A stretch of DNA of 64,000 nt from Clostridium_AW sp040797845 (GTDB lineage Bacteria; Bacillota; Clostridia; Clostridiales; Clostridiaceae), in NCBI GenBank assembly GCA_040797845.1, contig JBFNFA010000003.1, positions 1-64,000 on the forward strand. Direction: 5' to 3'. Made by a program: the position numbers and the translations under genes. The notes beneath the pieces are model-generated. The model made no database searches and was not told the origin of the DNA. It saw only the letters and a program-made list of their open reading frames with translations. Positions within the stretch are counted from its first letter, which is position 1; the number at the start of each line of letters is the position of its first letter. This document shows, in pieces, positions 1 through 8,512 of this stretch.

Positions 1-116
1 CCACTTGTAGAAAAGCAGAGAACCAAAATCTTTGATTTTATGTGAATCGCTTTCATAGAGTGCGATGGGAGTATTAAGGATGGTAGTCATCGGATAAAGT
101 ATTAAAATAAAGGAGA
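1..116. repeat. Right part of a dispersed structured intergenic repeat
   Basis: About 100 bases here are nearly identical to 18619-18717, the right half of a ~247-bp element seen whole at 18471-18717. The copy is cut by the window edge, so its left half may lie upstream. It contains short inverted repeats such as GTGAATCGCTTTCA. Function unknown; it does not encode a protein. Confidence 0.8.
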
Positions 117-144
117 TATGATAATCATATCTCCTTTATTTTTT
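104..144. terminator. Bidirectional intrinsic terminator
   Basis: A near-perfect palindrome with ~18-base arms (AAATAAAGGAGATATGAT and its complement) ends in a T run on the + strand and an A run upstream, so it can work in both directions. It closes the - strand gene at 196-786 and anything entering from the left. Confidence 0.75.
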
Positions 145-195
145 CAATACATAATTTAAACTCAGTAAGATGTATTATTAGTGGAATAAAATATA

Positions 196-786
196 TTATT
201 TGTGCTCTTCCCATAAACAATCTGTTACCTTCATTTCAGTAAATACAGCCTTAAAAGAATTTTTACTTGGTGAACATGCAAGTAAACCAATATTAATTTC
301 GTTTCCACCTTCAAAGAAGTGAAAAATTCGCATTTGTTTAAAATTTACACCATCAAAAGAATTTTCAAGACAATAATCACTCTCTCGCCTGCTTAATCTA
401 TACCACATACATTTTACAAAAGTTCCAATATCCGTAGTTGCCCAATCAGAGTATCCATGATTTGTTACTACGCTCCCAAGCCATGCGATATTATTGTCAT
501 GATATTCTACTCCTGACTTTACCCAGTTTTCACTATTTTGATAAATTACAACTCCACATTGGTCAAACAATGCCGTACTATTAAACTCTGCTTTTACTGT
601 AAAGGAAAAATATTTTTCATCTGTTGTAATATAAAGAACATGAGCATTATCATGTCTAAATCCATAATAAGTTCTTTGCCAAAAATCGGTGTTAGGCTCT
701 GTTATAATTTCAACTCTATCTTCTTCAATCACATAATTTTCAGGTCTAAAAAACCATTTTGCTTCTTTAGCATTAAATTGAAACAT
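196..786 (-). CDS. DUF1349 family protein (concanavalin A-like fold)
   Basis: 196-aa protein whose sequence resembles the DUF1349 family, small cytosolic beta-sandwich proteins related to concanavalin A-like domains, whose biochemical role is not established. Aromatic-rich stretches typical of the fold are visible (WFFRPENY near the N terminus, FWQRTYYGFRHDNAHVLY, VKCMWYRLSRRE, and a C-terminal IGLLACSPSKNSF core). The start was placed at the ATG at 786 because AGGAGG lies 7 bases upstream; a longer reading from 861 lacks a ribosome site. Single gene, opposite to most neighbours, ended by the 104-144 hairpin. Confidence 0.8.
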   Translation of the reverse strand: MFQFNAKEAKWFFRPENYVIEEDRVEIITEPNTDFWQRTYYGFRHDNAHVLYITTDEKYFSFTVKAEFNSTALFDQCGVVIYQNSENWVKSGVEYHDNNIAWLGSVVTNHGYSDWATTDIGTFVKCMWYRLSRRESDYCLENSFDGVNFKQMRIFHFFEGGNEINIGLLACSPSKNSFKAVFTEMKVTDCLWEEHK

Positions 787-1036
787 ATTAACCCTCCTAA
801 AAAAATTCAAATAATCTTTATCACTAAATACTCTACAAGTGTTTCTTAATTTATATATCAATTATACATAATAATAGCTATTTTTATATTGCGGTGTTTT
901 AAAATAGGATTATAATTTATAAGTGTAATAACAAGGTGTTAAGAATATGGAAGATGTGCTACAATTTCTATATGTTAATAAACAATAGTAAATAAATGTA
1001 CATTAAGGATTATTTATACTTGATAGAGGTGACAAT

Positions 1037-1237
1037 ATGACTAAAAAGAGCTGTTTTATAATTTTGGGCATAGCATTTGGGCTATTAACTAAAGTGGGAA
1101 TTAAGAATGCTTTTCCTCAAGTTAAAGGTACACCATATGTTGCATTGATGCTATTATCTTTGGTGTTAATTGTGATAGTATTAACCTTTGCTTTTAGACT
1201 ATCTGACAAGATAAAAGAAAAAATCAAGTGCAAGTAA
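1037..1237 (+). CDS. Small membrane protein, function unknown
   Basis: 66 aa with two hydrophobic segments (about residues 6-20 and 36-53) and a basic C-terminal tail (DKIKEKIKCK), consistent with a two-pass membrane protein with a cytoplasmic tail. GAGGTGA lies just upstream of the ATG. No family recognised. It is followed by the first copy of the cassette-boundary hairpin at 1319-1359. Confidence 0.6.
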   Translation: MTKKSCFIILGIAFGLLTKVGIKNAFPQVKGTPYVALMLLSLVLIVIVLTFAFRLSDKIKEKIKCK

Positions 1238-1281
1238 GATTATGAGCATAATGGGAAGTTAAGTTATTTTGCAATCTTCTT

Positions 1282-1420
1282 GCTTAACGTCATAACTGAA
1301 AAAAACGAATAATTTAATAAAACACCGTAAAATTCAAATCTGAATTTTACGGTGTTTTTGCGTCGTAATTCAAATATATGACGACACAATTATCTGAATT
1401 AGACATATGGATAAATAGGA
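1282..1420 (+). repeat. Cassette-boundary module, copy 1 (terminator hairpin 1319-1359)
   Basis: The hairpin has perfect 16-base arms (AACACCGTAAAATTCA and complement) around AATC, followed by TTTTT, so it also works as an intrinsic terminator. GCTTAAC (1282-1288) and CATAACTGAAAA precede it as in other copies. GTTAAGT lies at 1258-1264. The tail GCGTCGTAATTCAAATATATG is shared almost exactly with copy 7 (22395-22415). Confidence 0.85.
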
Positions 1421-1502
1421 ATTTGTCTGTGAGCTATTTTCCATTAAGAACAATTGTATTATAATACAAACTAGATAAATTATGAATTTGAGGTGAAATG
1501 CT

Positions 1503-1868
1503 ATGGACAAATATACAGAAGAAGAGTTGATAGAAGCACTACGAGTTGTATCTTCAACTATAAGTAAGTGTGAAAAAATACAGCCAAAATTTGCGGAGGG
1601 TACCTCTCAGCACACACTCCTTAAGAACAGGATAAAAGCAATGTATATTTCAAAATCATTAATAACATATGAAAATGTTATGGACAAATATACAAAAGAA
1701 GAGTTGATAGAAGCACTACGCCCTGTATCTTCAGTTATCAGCAAATGTGAAAAAGCACAGTTAAAATTTGAGGAGGGTACCTCTCATCACAAGCGCCTTA
1801 ATAACATAATAAAAGCGATGTATATTTCAAAATCATTAATAATAGATGAAATTAGTAAAAGAGGTTAA
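1503..1868 (+). CDS. Small protein made of two tandem 59-60-aa copies
   Basis: 121 aa. Residues 1-59 and 60-119 are two copies of the same unit, each starting MDKYT(E/K)EELIEALR and ending KAMYISKSLI. The DNA copies (1503-1679, 1680-1868) are also clearly similar, including the start ATG, so this is a recent in-frame tandem duplication in which the first stop was lost or converted. The unit is predicted helical and charged (EELIEAL, SKCEK). No known family recognised. GAGGTGAAATGCT supplies the ribosome site. It may be translated together with the SUKH-type gene 17 bases downstream. Confidence 0.65.
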   Translation: MDKYTEEELIEALRVVSSTISKCEKIQPKFAEGTSQHTLLKNRIKAMYISKSLITYENVMDKYTKEELIEALRPVSSVISKCEKAQLKFEEGTSHHKRLNNIIKAMYISKSLIIDEISKRG

Positions 1869-1885
1869 TTTTCAGGAGGAATTAA

Positions 1886-2563
1886 GTGAAAGATAATACA
1901 AATTGCATTAGAGAAAACTGGACTAAAATTATAAAAGAATACAACAAGTTATTAAGAAGACGTTTCTTAATAAAGAAATATGATAATAATCTTAATAAAG
2001 GAACAACAGATGAGCAAATAAAAAAAGCAGAACAAGTATTAGGATTTTCATTTCCAAGTGAATTAGCAGAATTGTACAAATGTAATAATGGAAATGTTAC
2101 TAATGGTGAGGAAAATGTTTATTTAGGTGCTATATTAGGATTACAATTTATATCACTAGAAGTGCTTATATATACCTGGAAAGAGTGGCGTGAATTTACA
2201 AATGAAAAAGCCCTAGATGAGTATTGTACATCAATTAGTGAAGGTAAAATAAAATGTTTATATGCTAATGATCATTGGATTCCATTTGCTTCCGATGGAT
2301 GGGGAAATCACATTGGTATAGATTTAGATCCAGATATAAATGGAACTATAGGACAAGTTATAAATTTTGGAAGAGGTGAAGATGATAAGATTGTTTTATC
2401 AAATAATCTAAATGAGTTTCTTGAGCTTATGGTTAATATTATCAAAAGTAAAGATTTTAGATTGGCAAAAAAAATAGGAGAGGAAGCAAAATTTCATCTT
2501 GGCAGTGGAGATAAAGGAATACATGCTATTGACTATTTAAAAAGCACATTAAAAAATAAATAA
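1886..2563 (+). CDS. SMI1/KNR4 (SUKH) family protein
   Basis: 225 aa with a SUKH superfamily core: the entry helix with IKKAEQVLGFSFPSELAELYKCNNG (about residues 46-72), then LGLQFISLEVLI and the strand motif WIPFASDGWGNHIGIDLDP (about 130-150) ending in QVINFGRGED. SUKH proteins in bacteria commonly act as immunity proteins that neutralise secreted nuclease or other toxins; that role is known for the superfamily and only inferred here because no toxin gene is adjacent. GTG start with AGGAGGA five bases upstream. Confidence 0.85.
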   Translation: MKDNTNCIRENWTKIIKEYNKLLRRRFLIKKYDNNLNKGTTDEQIKKAEQVLGFSFPSELAELYKCNNGNVTNGEENVYLGAILGLQFISLEVLIYTWKEWREFTNEKALDEYCTSISEGKIKCLYANDHWIPFASDGWGNHIGIDLDPDINGTIGQVINFGRGEDDKIVLSNNLNEFLELMVNIIKSKDFRLAKKIGEEAKFHLGSGDKGIHAIDYLKSTLKNK

Positions 2564-2593
2564 CGCGTTTACAAATTAATTTTAGTAAAGAAA

Positions 2594-2640
2594 AAATATC
2601 GTAGTATTCAAATGAATTTGCGGTATTTTTTTGTTGCGTA
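2594..2640 (+). repeat. Cassette-boundary hairpin, copy 2
   Basis: Arms AATATCGTAGTATTCA and TGAATTTGCGGTATT with a T run (2625-2632). It is a diverged member of the family: G-U and compensated pairs keep the stem. The tail GTTGCGTAATACAAATA matches the tail of copies 1 and 7, and runs straight into the flagellin fragment. Confidence 0.75.
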
Positions 2641-3191
2641 ATACAAATAATGGAGCTAAATTCTACATTTATGATGATAGACCGTCACATGCTAATGAAG
2701 ATTGGCCTGATAATGGTATGGGGGTATTTGAGCTTAACGTATATGGTGAAATAGAAGAAAAAGAAGATCAGTTTCTTCATTTGGATATGCAAGTAGGAAG
2801 TGACGCTGGAGAATCTTTTAGGATAAAGGTACCAAATGTAACAGTTGAGCAACTTGATATTGATGATTTGTCAGTAGATCCTCAGGAAAATGCAACTTCA
2901 GCTATAACTAAGCTTGACGATGCAATAAGTAGAGTAACAGAAGCAAGAACAACTATAGGTTCCTATCAAAATGCTTTAGAACTTATAGGGAATAACGTTG
3001 TAAATTATGCCTATAATATAACTTCAGCAGAATCAAGAATATCTGATGCTGATATGGCAAAAGAAGTAATGGAAATGACTAAAAGTAGCATAATTGAACA
3101 ATCAGCTCAATCAATTTTAAAGCAGGCAGAAAAAATGCCAGAAAGTGTTATTAATTTAATGAACAAATGGCAAGGAAATACTCAACAGTAA
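2631..3191 (+). pseudogene. 5'-truncated flagellin gene
   Basis: Residues 86-186 of the open frame are a typical flagellin C-terminal half: the LHLDMQVGSDAGESFRI strand segment, then SAITKLDDAISRVTEARTTI, LISNNVVNYAYNIT-like text and the D0 helix ESRISDADMAKEVMEMTKSSI. The N-terminal D0/D1 domain needed for secretion and assembly is missing; the frame opens at a TTG inside the preceding repeat with no ribosome site. The best reading is a flagellin fragment joined directly to a boundary repeat, not a working flagellin. The segment NGAKFYIYDDRPSHANEDW at the front is not flagellin core and may be the variable region. Confidence 0.75.
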
Positions 3192-3234
3192 TTGTAACTT
3201 TGTTGAAATTATTTGCAAAAAAGGGGTATTAGAA

Positions 3235-3657
3235 ATGGACAAATATATAGATAAAATGGGTCTTTTTGAAGACTTTAATTTTAAATTGGTAGTAATTGAA
3301 GCTTTGCTATATGAGGAACCTACTTTTCAAGATGAGTTGGAAACGTTGATTGAAAAGCATTCAGAAAACTATGAGTGGTATACAGGTGCAGGACCTATAA
3401 AGGAGCTGCTACAATTTTTTTCTGAATTATGTATTGAGCAAAAAGATTTGGATAAGATTACAGAATTGTGTTTTGATGGTGGTAATGAAATCTACCAATA
3501 TATAAAGCCCGATTGGGATGGAGAAGATTTTTTCTTTGATGTTCAATCAGTCAGGGGATTTGAACATTTGAAAAATTTAAAATCTGTAGTTTATATCAGT
3601 ATGTTGGATGAAGAAGTTTTAGAGCCTATGAAAGAGCAAGGGATTACTATTGAGTAG
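3235..3657 (+). CDS. Acidic hypothetical protein (possibly DUF6892-like)
   Basis: 140 aa, acidic, soluble, no signal peptide. Visible text: an alpha-helical N-terminal half (DKMGLFEDFNFKLVVIEALLYE) and a C-terminal half ending in a leucine-rich strand pattern (RGFEHLKNLKSVVYISMLDEEVLEPMKEQGITIE), which resembles a set of small proteins found with SMI1-like immunity genes. Family assignment is tentative. GGGGTATTAGAA gives a usable ribosome site. Confidence 0.6.
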   Translation: MDKYIDKMGLFEDFNFKLVVIEALLYEEPTFQDELETLIEKHSENYEWYTGAGPIKELLQFFSELCIEQKDLDKITELCFDGGNEIYQYIKPDWDGEDFFFDVQSVRGFEHLKNLKSVVYISMLDEEVLEPMKEQGITIE

Positions 3658-3689
3658 GTATATTTAACTTTATTAATAAATTTAAGATA

Positions 3690-3740
3690 GAGTCAGTACA
3701 CTGAGAATTATACCCAGTGCACTGACCCTTTATTTAATAC
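3690..3740. terminator. Hairpin between convergent genes
   Basis: GTCAGTACACTGAG and CAGTGCACTGAC form an imperfect stem followed by CCTTTATTTA. It lies between a + gene ending at 3657 and a - gene ending at 3816. A near copy stands at 34231-34276 beside the decayed paralogue of that - gene. Confidence 0.6.
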
Positions 3741-3815
3741 TATAGGATATTTGCTTTTCTATAGAAATTCTCTAATCAATATCATAATTCATTGGTACAT
3801 TTCAGTTTATTAGTC

Positions 3816-4211
3816 TTATCCAACAATTGGACATAAAGGAACTCTAACTAAAACAAGCTCATCTGTTCTGTTGGTTTCAACGTCAAATACTAAAAATACA
3901 TTTCCGTCAAATACAAATGCACAAATAAGATCTACATCTCTTCCAGGTGCTGGAGTTGGAATTTCATCTGGACCTACTATTCGGCAAAGACCAACTTGTG
4001 GTATTAATGCTGCTGCTTGAGCAGGTGTTATTCTTATTATAAGAACTTCTTCAATATCTTGTCCTGGAACTTCTACTTCTATTTCAACAAGTAAAACAAA
4101 AACAGCTGGAGCTAATTGAGCAACACATGTTGCTCCAATTGTAACAGGATTGTTAGAGCCACAGCCACGGTTTACTATATCATTAACATTTAGAGATTCT
4201 AGTGTAGGCAT
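3816..4211 (-). CDS. Hypothetical hydrophobic protein with a decayed paralogue in the window
   Basis: 131 aa, rich in valine, alanine and proline with several Cys (NRGCGSNNPV, GATCVAQLAP, LCRIVGPDE, LICAFVFDG, VPLCPIVG). No cleavable signal or clear membrane helix; the alternating hydrophobic pattern (VFVLLVEIEVEVPG, NVFLVFDVET) suggests beta-structure. Spore-coat or surface roles are possible but unsupported. The ATG at 4211 was preferred to 4220 because GGGGG abuts the latter. A 17-base-arm palindrome lies upstream (4231-4269), and a rearranged relic lies at 34231-34490. Confidence 0.65.
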   Translation of the reverse strand: MPTLESLNVNDIVNRGCGSNNPVTIGATCVAQLAPAVFVLLVEIEVEVPGQDIEEVLIIRITPAQAAALIPQVGLCRIVGPDEIPTPAPGRDVDLICAFVFDGNVFLVFDVETNRTDELVLVRVPLCPIVG

Positions 4212-4230
4212 TATAGTCATCCCCCATTTT

Positions 4231-4269
4231 TATATTAGAGATAGGGAATATGTCCTTATCTCTAATATA
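4231..4269. promoter_or_regulatory. Long palindrome in the leader of the 3816-4211 gene
   Basis: Arms of 17 bases (TATATTAGAGATAGGGA and complement with one G-T) separated by ATATG, 20 bases upstream of the start. A copy with perfect arms is kept at 34451-34489 next to a relic whose coding part has decayed. It may be an operator or a leader hairpin. Confidence 0.6.
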
Positions 4270-4525
4270 GAATATTCTATATTAAGAACAAAGGTTACTG
4301 CTTTTCATAAGATATTTAAGAAACCAGAATATAAAACAATGGGACAATAAATTATAATATAATTACTATTAATTAAATATTTTTACAAAATGAAAAAGTC
4401 TGAAATAACATTGAACTTCTTTAATGAAAGGTACATAATTAAATTATAAGAAAATAGTAAATGTTTATATGATTTGGTTAACTCAAATTAGAATGATTAA
4501 ATTTTATTTAAGAAAGGAAATGTTT

Positions 4526-5641
4526 ATGGAATCTATTTTTAGTAAAAAAGAAAATTGTTGTGGTTGCAGTGCTTGTTACAATACTTGTCCTAAGCAAGCC
4601 ATTTCCATGAAGGAGGATGAGGAGGGATTCTTATATCCTGTCATAGACCAATCCCTATGTGTGGACTGTGGAAAATGTACAAAGGTTTGCCCTTTAATTC
4701 AAAGCGGAAACTATAAACATAACTCTATTCCAGAATTTTTTGTAGCCAAGCACAAGTCGGAGGAGGTTTTGATGAAATCAACCTCGGGAGGTGCCTTCAC
4801 AGCTATTTCTGATGAGATACTTCGTCTAGGTGGCGTTGTTTATGGTGCGGATTATGATCATGAATTCCGTGTTATGCACAAGAGGGCGGAAAATGAAGAA
4901 CAGCGAAATAGAATGAGAGTGTCAAAATACGTCCAAAGCAATCTTGGGGATGTTTTTAAACAGATAAAAACAGATTTAACAAATGGAAAGATTGTTCTTT
5001 TTACAGGAACACCTTGCCAAATTGCTGGACTGCGTGGATTTATAGGCGACTCCCCATTAGTTAAAAATCTATATCTATGTGATTTGATTTGCTATGGCAT
5101 TCCTAGTCCTCTTATTTGGGATGATTATAAAAACATACTTGAAAAAGAATATGGTGGTAAACTAGTGGATGTAAAGTTTAGATCTAAGATTGCTGGCTGG
5201 AGTAGGAAAAAGAGCAATGAGTCCTTTTTATTTAAAACTTCCAATAGTGAAAATTTTCATCATGATGGTAGATTCTATCAACTTTTCTTTGGGAAAAAGA
5301 CAATTATAAGACCTTCATGTGGGAAGTGTTTATATACGGACATTCATCGTTCATCAGATATAACCATTGCTGACTATTGGGGTATAGAAAAATATGCTCC
5401 AGAATGGATGGATGCAAAGGGTGTTTCTTTGATAATAACTAATACTTCAAAAGGTGAAGAGCTACTTATGAAATGTAGTACTACGCTGAAGTATGAAAAA
5501 CGAGCAAAAGAAGAGTCACTTGAAGAACAACAGCGTTTAAGCGGACCTATAGAGTTCCCTAAAGATCGCAAAGAATTTTGGGAGGAATACCAAAAGTTTG
5601 GATTGGCTCATTTACTAGATCAATTACCAGAGGAATTTTAA
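4526..5641 (+). CDS. F420H2 dehydrogenase/hydrogenase beta subunit-like 4Fe-4S protein
   Basis: 371 aa. Two ferredoxin-type clusters at the N terminus (CCGCSACYNTCP and CVDCGKCTKVCP, about residues 8-55), then the FrhB-type FAD/Fe-S domain with STSGGAFTAI, FTGTPCQIAGLR and the later CGKCLYTDIHRSSDITIADYWG. Proteins of this type occur widely in bacteria without F420, often beside polysaccharide pyruvyl transferases; the substrate is unknown. No such partner is adjacent, so this appears as an isolated gene. Start at 4526 chosen for AGAAAGGA seven bases upstream; 4469 has no ribosome site. Confidence 0.85.
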   Translation: MESIFSKKENCCGCSACYNTCPKQAISMKEDEEGFLYPVIDQSLCVDCGKCTKVCPLIQSGNYKHNSIPEFFVAKHKSEEVLMKSTSGGAFTAISDEILRLGGVVYGADYDHEFRVMHKRAENEEQRNRMRVSKYVQSNLGDVFKQIKTDLTNGKIVLFTGTPCQIAGLRGFIGDSPLVKNLYLCDLICYGIPSPLIWDDYKNILEKEYGGKLVDVKFRSKIAGWSRKKSNESFLFKTSNSENFHHDGRFYQLFFGKKTIIRPSCGKCLYTDIHRSSDITIADYWGIEKYAPEWMDAKGVSLIITNTSKGEELLMKCSTTLKYEKRAKEESLEEQQRLSGPIEFPKDRKEFWEEYQKFGLAHLLDQLPEEF

Positions 5642-5670
5642 CTCATATACATTTTAAGAATTGGAATTAA

Positions 5671-5960
5671 TAAAACACCGTATTATTCAGAAATGAATTC
5701 TACGGTGTTTTACATTTCCTATACACCTATGAATATATGTTAATGGTATGGTATAATTTTCATATTAATTAAGTTATTGGTGTAAGAAAATGCAGCATAT
5801 GAAAGATGTAAGACAACTCAATAAATATTAATTTGTAGAGTAGTTTACATGGAAGGGAAGGCATTATGTTATAAGGAGAATTTGATTCAATTGCATTAAA
5901 GTTTAATAGAATCATAAATAATGTTGAACAGAAAAAGATTAAATAAAGAAAGGAAATAAG
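5671..5960 (+). repeat. Cassette-boundary module, copy 3, with promoter
   Basis: Hairpin 5672-5711 (AAAACACCGTATTATTCA / TGAATTCTACGGTGTTTT), then an extended -10 TGGTATAAT at 5749-5757 followed by TTTCATATTAATTAAGT. The remaining ~200 bases before the SUFU gene hold no full gene. A short open stretch (GEFDSIALKFNRIINN..., 5876-5946) may be a relic of coding sequence. Confidence 0.75.
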
Positions 5961-7115
5961 ATGGGGATATTTAAGAAATTATTCAATAAGCAAAGCGAAA
6001 ATCAATCAGAAGAAGGTGAAGAAATGGAGAATAAAATTTTGATAGAGAGCTGGTCACCAGTGTGCAATATTCAAGCCTTTGTTGAAAAGAGCGAAACTAC
6101 AATTTATTTCTATTTATGGTTTAATCCATGTTCTGAAAATAGCACAATTAAGCCATGTTGGGTTTGCAATACAAGCATAACAGGCGAGAATATTGATTAT
6201 GAAGCAATGGATAATGGAGCTGCTCCTATGATGCCTTTGGAATACTGCAGTCATAGCAGTGAAGGAATAGAAATCGATACAGATAATTTATCGATTATCT
6301 GGTTTGAAGAAGGTGATGGAGCAGCACTATTGGAAAATAATAAACTTTTGGCTGTAATACCTGGATGGGCAGAAAGTGGATTTTATGGATATTCAAGATA
6401 TGCTGTGGGAACTGGACCATTTGCATGGGAATTAAATGATGCTGAAGATAATCTATATAATAGGGTAATGAAAAGTAAAAAATACTGGGAATATTTATAC
6501 GAAGATTACTTCAAAGATGTGCAGAATATGCATTTGTCAGCCTTAGAAAGTTTTTTTGGAAATTATGAAAAGTATTATGCTATTGATAATAATCAATTTC
6601 CACCTAAAGCATTAATTACAGGTACCAAGGATAAAGTTAATTATGCATTTACGGCGGGAGTAAGCGCATTATGTCAGCCCAAAATTGAGCAGTTTTTTGA
6701 AGAAGGAGCAGAGCAGTACAGGAGAATAGAACTAGGCTTTGCATGCAGTGATGATTTTAAAAATAAAAAGCATTATATGAATCTATTAAGTTATATAAGC
6801 GGACAGACAGATCTTCCATGGAAAGCAATAACCTGGCTTGGAAATGGACATACTATTCCTTGTAATGCAATAAGTAATTTTGAAGCTGTGTTATTGATAA
6901 ATGATAATATGTTTCCTCAAATTAATTCCCCTAAATATGATACTTTTATGGGTGAAAGAATTAATTTGTTATGGGTAATTCCTATAACTAAAGAGGAATA
7001 CAATTTTGTTCAGGAAAATGATGTTGATAAGCTTATAGAAAAATATAATGGTAATTTACAAGATATAATTATATTCGATGAGAAACCTAAATTTATTTAC
7101 CAGCTTATAATTTAA
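5961..7115 (+). CDS. Suppressor-of-fused (SUFU) domain protein
   Basis: 384 aa. The C-terminal half (from about residue 205) is a SUFU domain: QYRRIELGFACSDDFKN, LPWKAITWLGNGHTIPC, FEAVLLIND, INLLWVIPITKEEYNFV. The N-terminal half (SWSPVCNIQAFVEKSETTIYFYLWF) looks like a beta-rich accessory domain. Bacterial SUFU proteins are predicted immunity proteins of polymorphic toxin systems. It is followed by an ankyrin-repeat gene and another small acidic gene, families that also occur as immunity proteins, so the run 5961-8878 resembles an immunity island without its toxins. AAAGGAAATAAG precedes the ATG. Confidence 0.88.
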   Translation: MGIFKKLFNKQSENQSEEGEEMENKILIESWSPVCNIQAFVEKSETTIYFYLWFNPCSENSTIKPCWVCNTSITGENIDYEAMDNGAAPMMPLEYCSHSSEGIEIDTDNLSIIWFEEGDGAALLENNKLLAVIPGWAESGFYGYSRYAVGTGPFAWELNDAEDNLYNRVMKSKKYWEYLYEDYFKDVQNMHLSALESFFGNYEKYYAIDNNQFPPKALITGTKDKVNYAFTAGVSALCQPKIEQFFEEGAEQYRRIELGFACSDDFKNKKHYMNLLSYISGQTDLPWKAITWLGNGHTIPCNAISNFEAVLLINDNMFPQINSPKYDTFMGERINLLWVIPITKEEYNFVQENDVDKLIEKYNGNLQDIIIFDEKPKFIYQLII

Positions 7116-7157
7116 TTGCTTTTTATCAGTGATTTAGTGGTAGAAAGGAGAGAATGT

Positions 7158-7814
7158 ATGAAAAAATTATTTGTTGCAATAAGACAAGGTGATATAGATG
7201 CTGTAAAAGCATTACTTCAAAAGAAACCTGAGCTGATTTCGTGTACGGCGAAACAGCCACCTAAAAAAGATCATGGACAATCTCCTTTGCAAGTTGCAAT
7301 AAAATCTGGCAACTTTGAAATTGCAGAATATCTTTTGGACTGTGGTGCTGATGTGAATTTCATGGAAAAAGAAAGTTGTTATGAGTGGAGGATGCCCGTT
7401 TTACAAGATGCTATTATGGCAGCTGTTATGAGTTCAAGATGGAATATAAACAATGCTATGATGGGGTTCCGGGAGTTTAATTCAAAGGAAAAGGCTGATA
7501 AGTCCTTTCATGTATTGAAAAGAATGATTGATATGGGAGCTGATGTTTCTTGTCTTGATTCTTATGGAAATTCTTGTTTAGTGAGAGCAATTTTAGATGC
7601 AAGACAAATACTTCCTACATACTATTACAAAGACGATAGGGTTGCCAATGATAGGATTATTACCAATGAGCTCAAGGAAGATCTAATGCAAATTTTCGAT
7701 TTGCTGCTCCAAAAAGGTGCAGACATATATGAAAGGGATAAGCGTAACAATAAAACCCTTTGTGAATCTTATGCAAGAGAACCAGTAGCCCAATTTTTGG
7801 TGAAGAGTAAATAA
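7158..7814 (+). CDS. Ankyrin-repeat protein
   Basis: 218 aa with three or four ankyrin repeats: KKLFVAIRQGDIDAVKALLQKKPEL (1-26), QSPLQVAIKSGNFEIAEYLLDCGADVN (about 38-65), a longer helical insert, then NSCLVRAILDA...LLQKGADIYERD near the end. Such repeats bind proteins; in bacteria they are frequent in toxin-immunity loci. GAAAGGAG supports the ATG at 7158 over 7116. It lies 42 bases after the SUFU gene and is probably cotranscribed. Confidence 0.85.
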   Translation: MKKLFVAIRQGDIDAVKALLQKKPELISCTAKQPPKKDHGQSPLQVAIKSGNFEIAEYLLDCGADVNFMEKESCYEWRMPVLQDAIMAAVMSSRWNINNAMMGFREFNSKEKADKSFHVLKRMIDMGADVSCLDSYGNSCLVRAILDARQILPTYYYKDDRVANDRIITNELKEDLMQIFDLLLQKGADIYERDKRNNKTLCESYAREPVAQFLVKSK

Positions 7815-7877
7815 TAAACAAATTCTTATTTAAGGTTAAGTATTATAAATAGTAAATTTGAAAGGATGAATGATGTA

Positions 7878-8357
7878 ATGGCTGTCTTCGATAGTTATGA
7901 TAATTATTATGATAGAGCAATGAAGGCTTATTGTTCTAATAAGAAAATAGATCCTAAAAATATTAATGATGAACAGAACGAGATAATTATTGAAAGATCC
8001 TGTGTTCATATTGGCTTTTACCTTACATGGATTATTAATAATAATTTGGAAGGAGACATGCATAAGGAATATGATTCAGAAAACCTTGAAAAAGTAAGAA
8101 GGGAAGAAATGACAGGAGTGGATTTTTTCCTAACATGTTGTGATGGTAAGCTATGGAGTGATGATTTTAACGACGAAGGATTAGCATTTACTGAATATTA
8201 TTATGCTAGTGAACAGTTTATGAAAGATTACGTGGATTTTATTTTCAATGAACTTCATGATATTCCTTGTGAATTTGATTTTGACTGGAAGGATTATAAA
8301 AAGTTTGAAGTTATATTAGATAGAAAATATGTGGCGTTTTGTAAAAAGGAGAAGTAG
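7878..8357 (+). CDS. Acidic small protein, DUF7832-like
   Basis: 159 aa, strongly acidic and aromatic. Conserved-looking segments: FDSYDNYYDRAMKAY, HIGFYLTWIINNNLEGDMH, GVDFFLTCCDGKLWSDDFNDEG and FTEYYYASEQFMKDYVDF. This pattern matches small proteins found among immunity-type genes and listed as DUF7832; the assignment rests on memory of the family. ATG 7866 overlaps the GAAAGGA ribosome site, so 7878 is preferred. Confidence 0.65.
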   Translation: MAVFDSYDNYYDRAMKAYCSNKKIDPKNINDEQNEIIIERSCVHIGFYLTWIINNNLEGDMHKEYDSENLEKVRREEMTGVDFFLTCCDGKLWSDDFNDEGLAFTEYYYASEQFMKDYVDFIFNELHDIPCEFDFDWKDYKKFEVILDRKYVAFCKKEK

Positions 8358-8512
8358 TTTTTATATGCTTGTTATGCCTTTTATAATGCCTAGTAACCAA
8401 TGGTTTTTGAAATTTTTAATATAAAAATATATTTTAATTATTTGAAAGGTAAGTAGTAGTTTGTTGAGTGGATAAATAATGATGATAAACTCGTAAGAAA
8501 GGAAAAAAGTGT

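Noticed and set aside
538..849. 103-codon + strand frame opposite the DUF1349 gene
   Set aside because: It is antisense to a well-supported gene, has no ribosome site and low-complexity translation.
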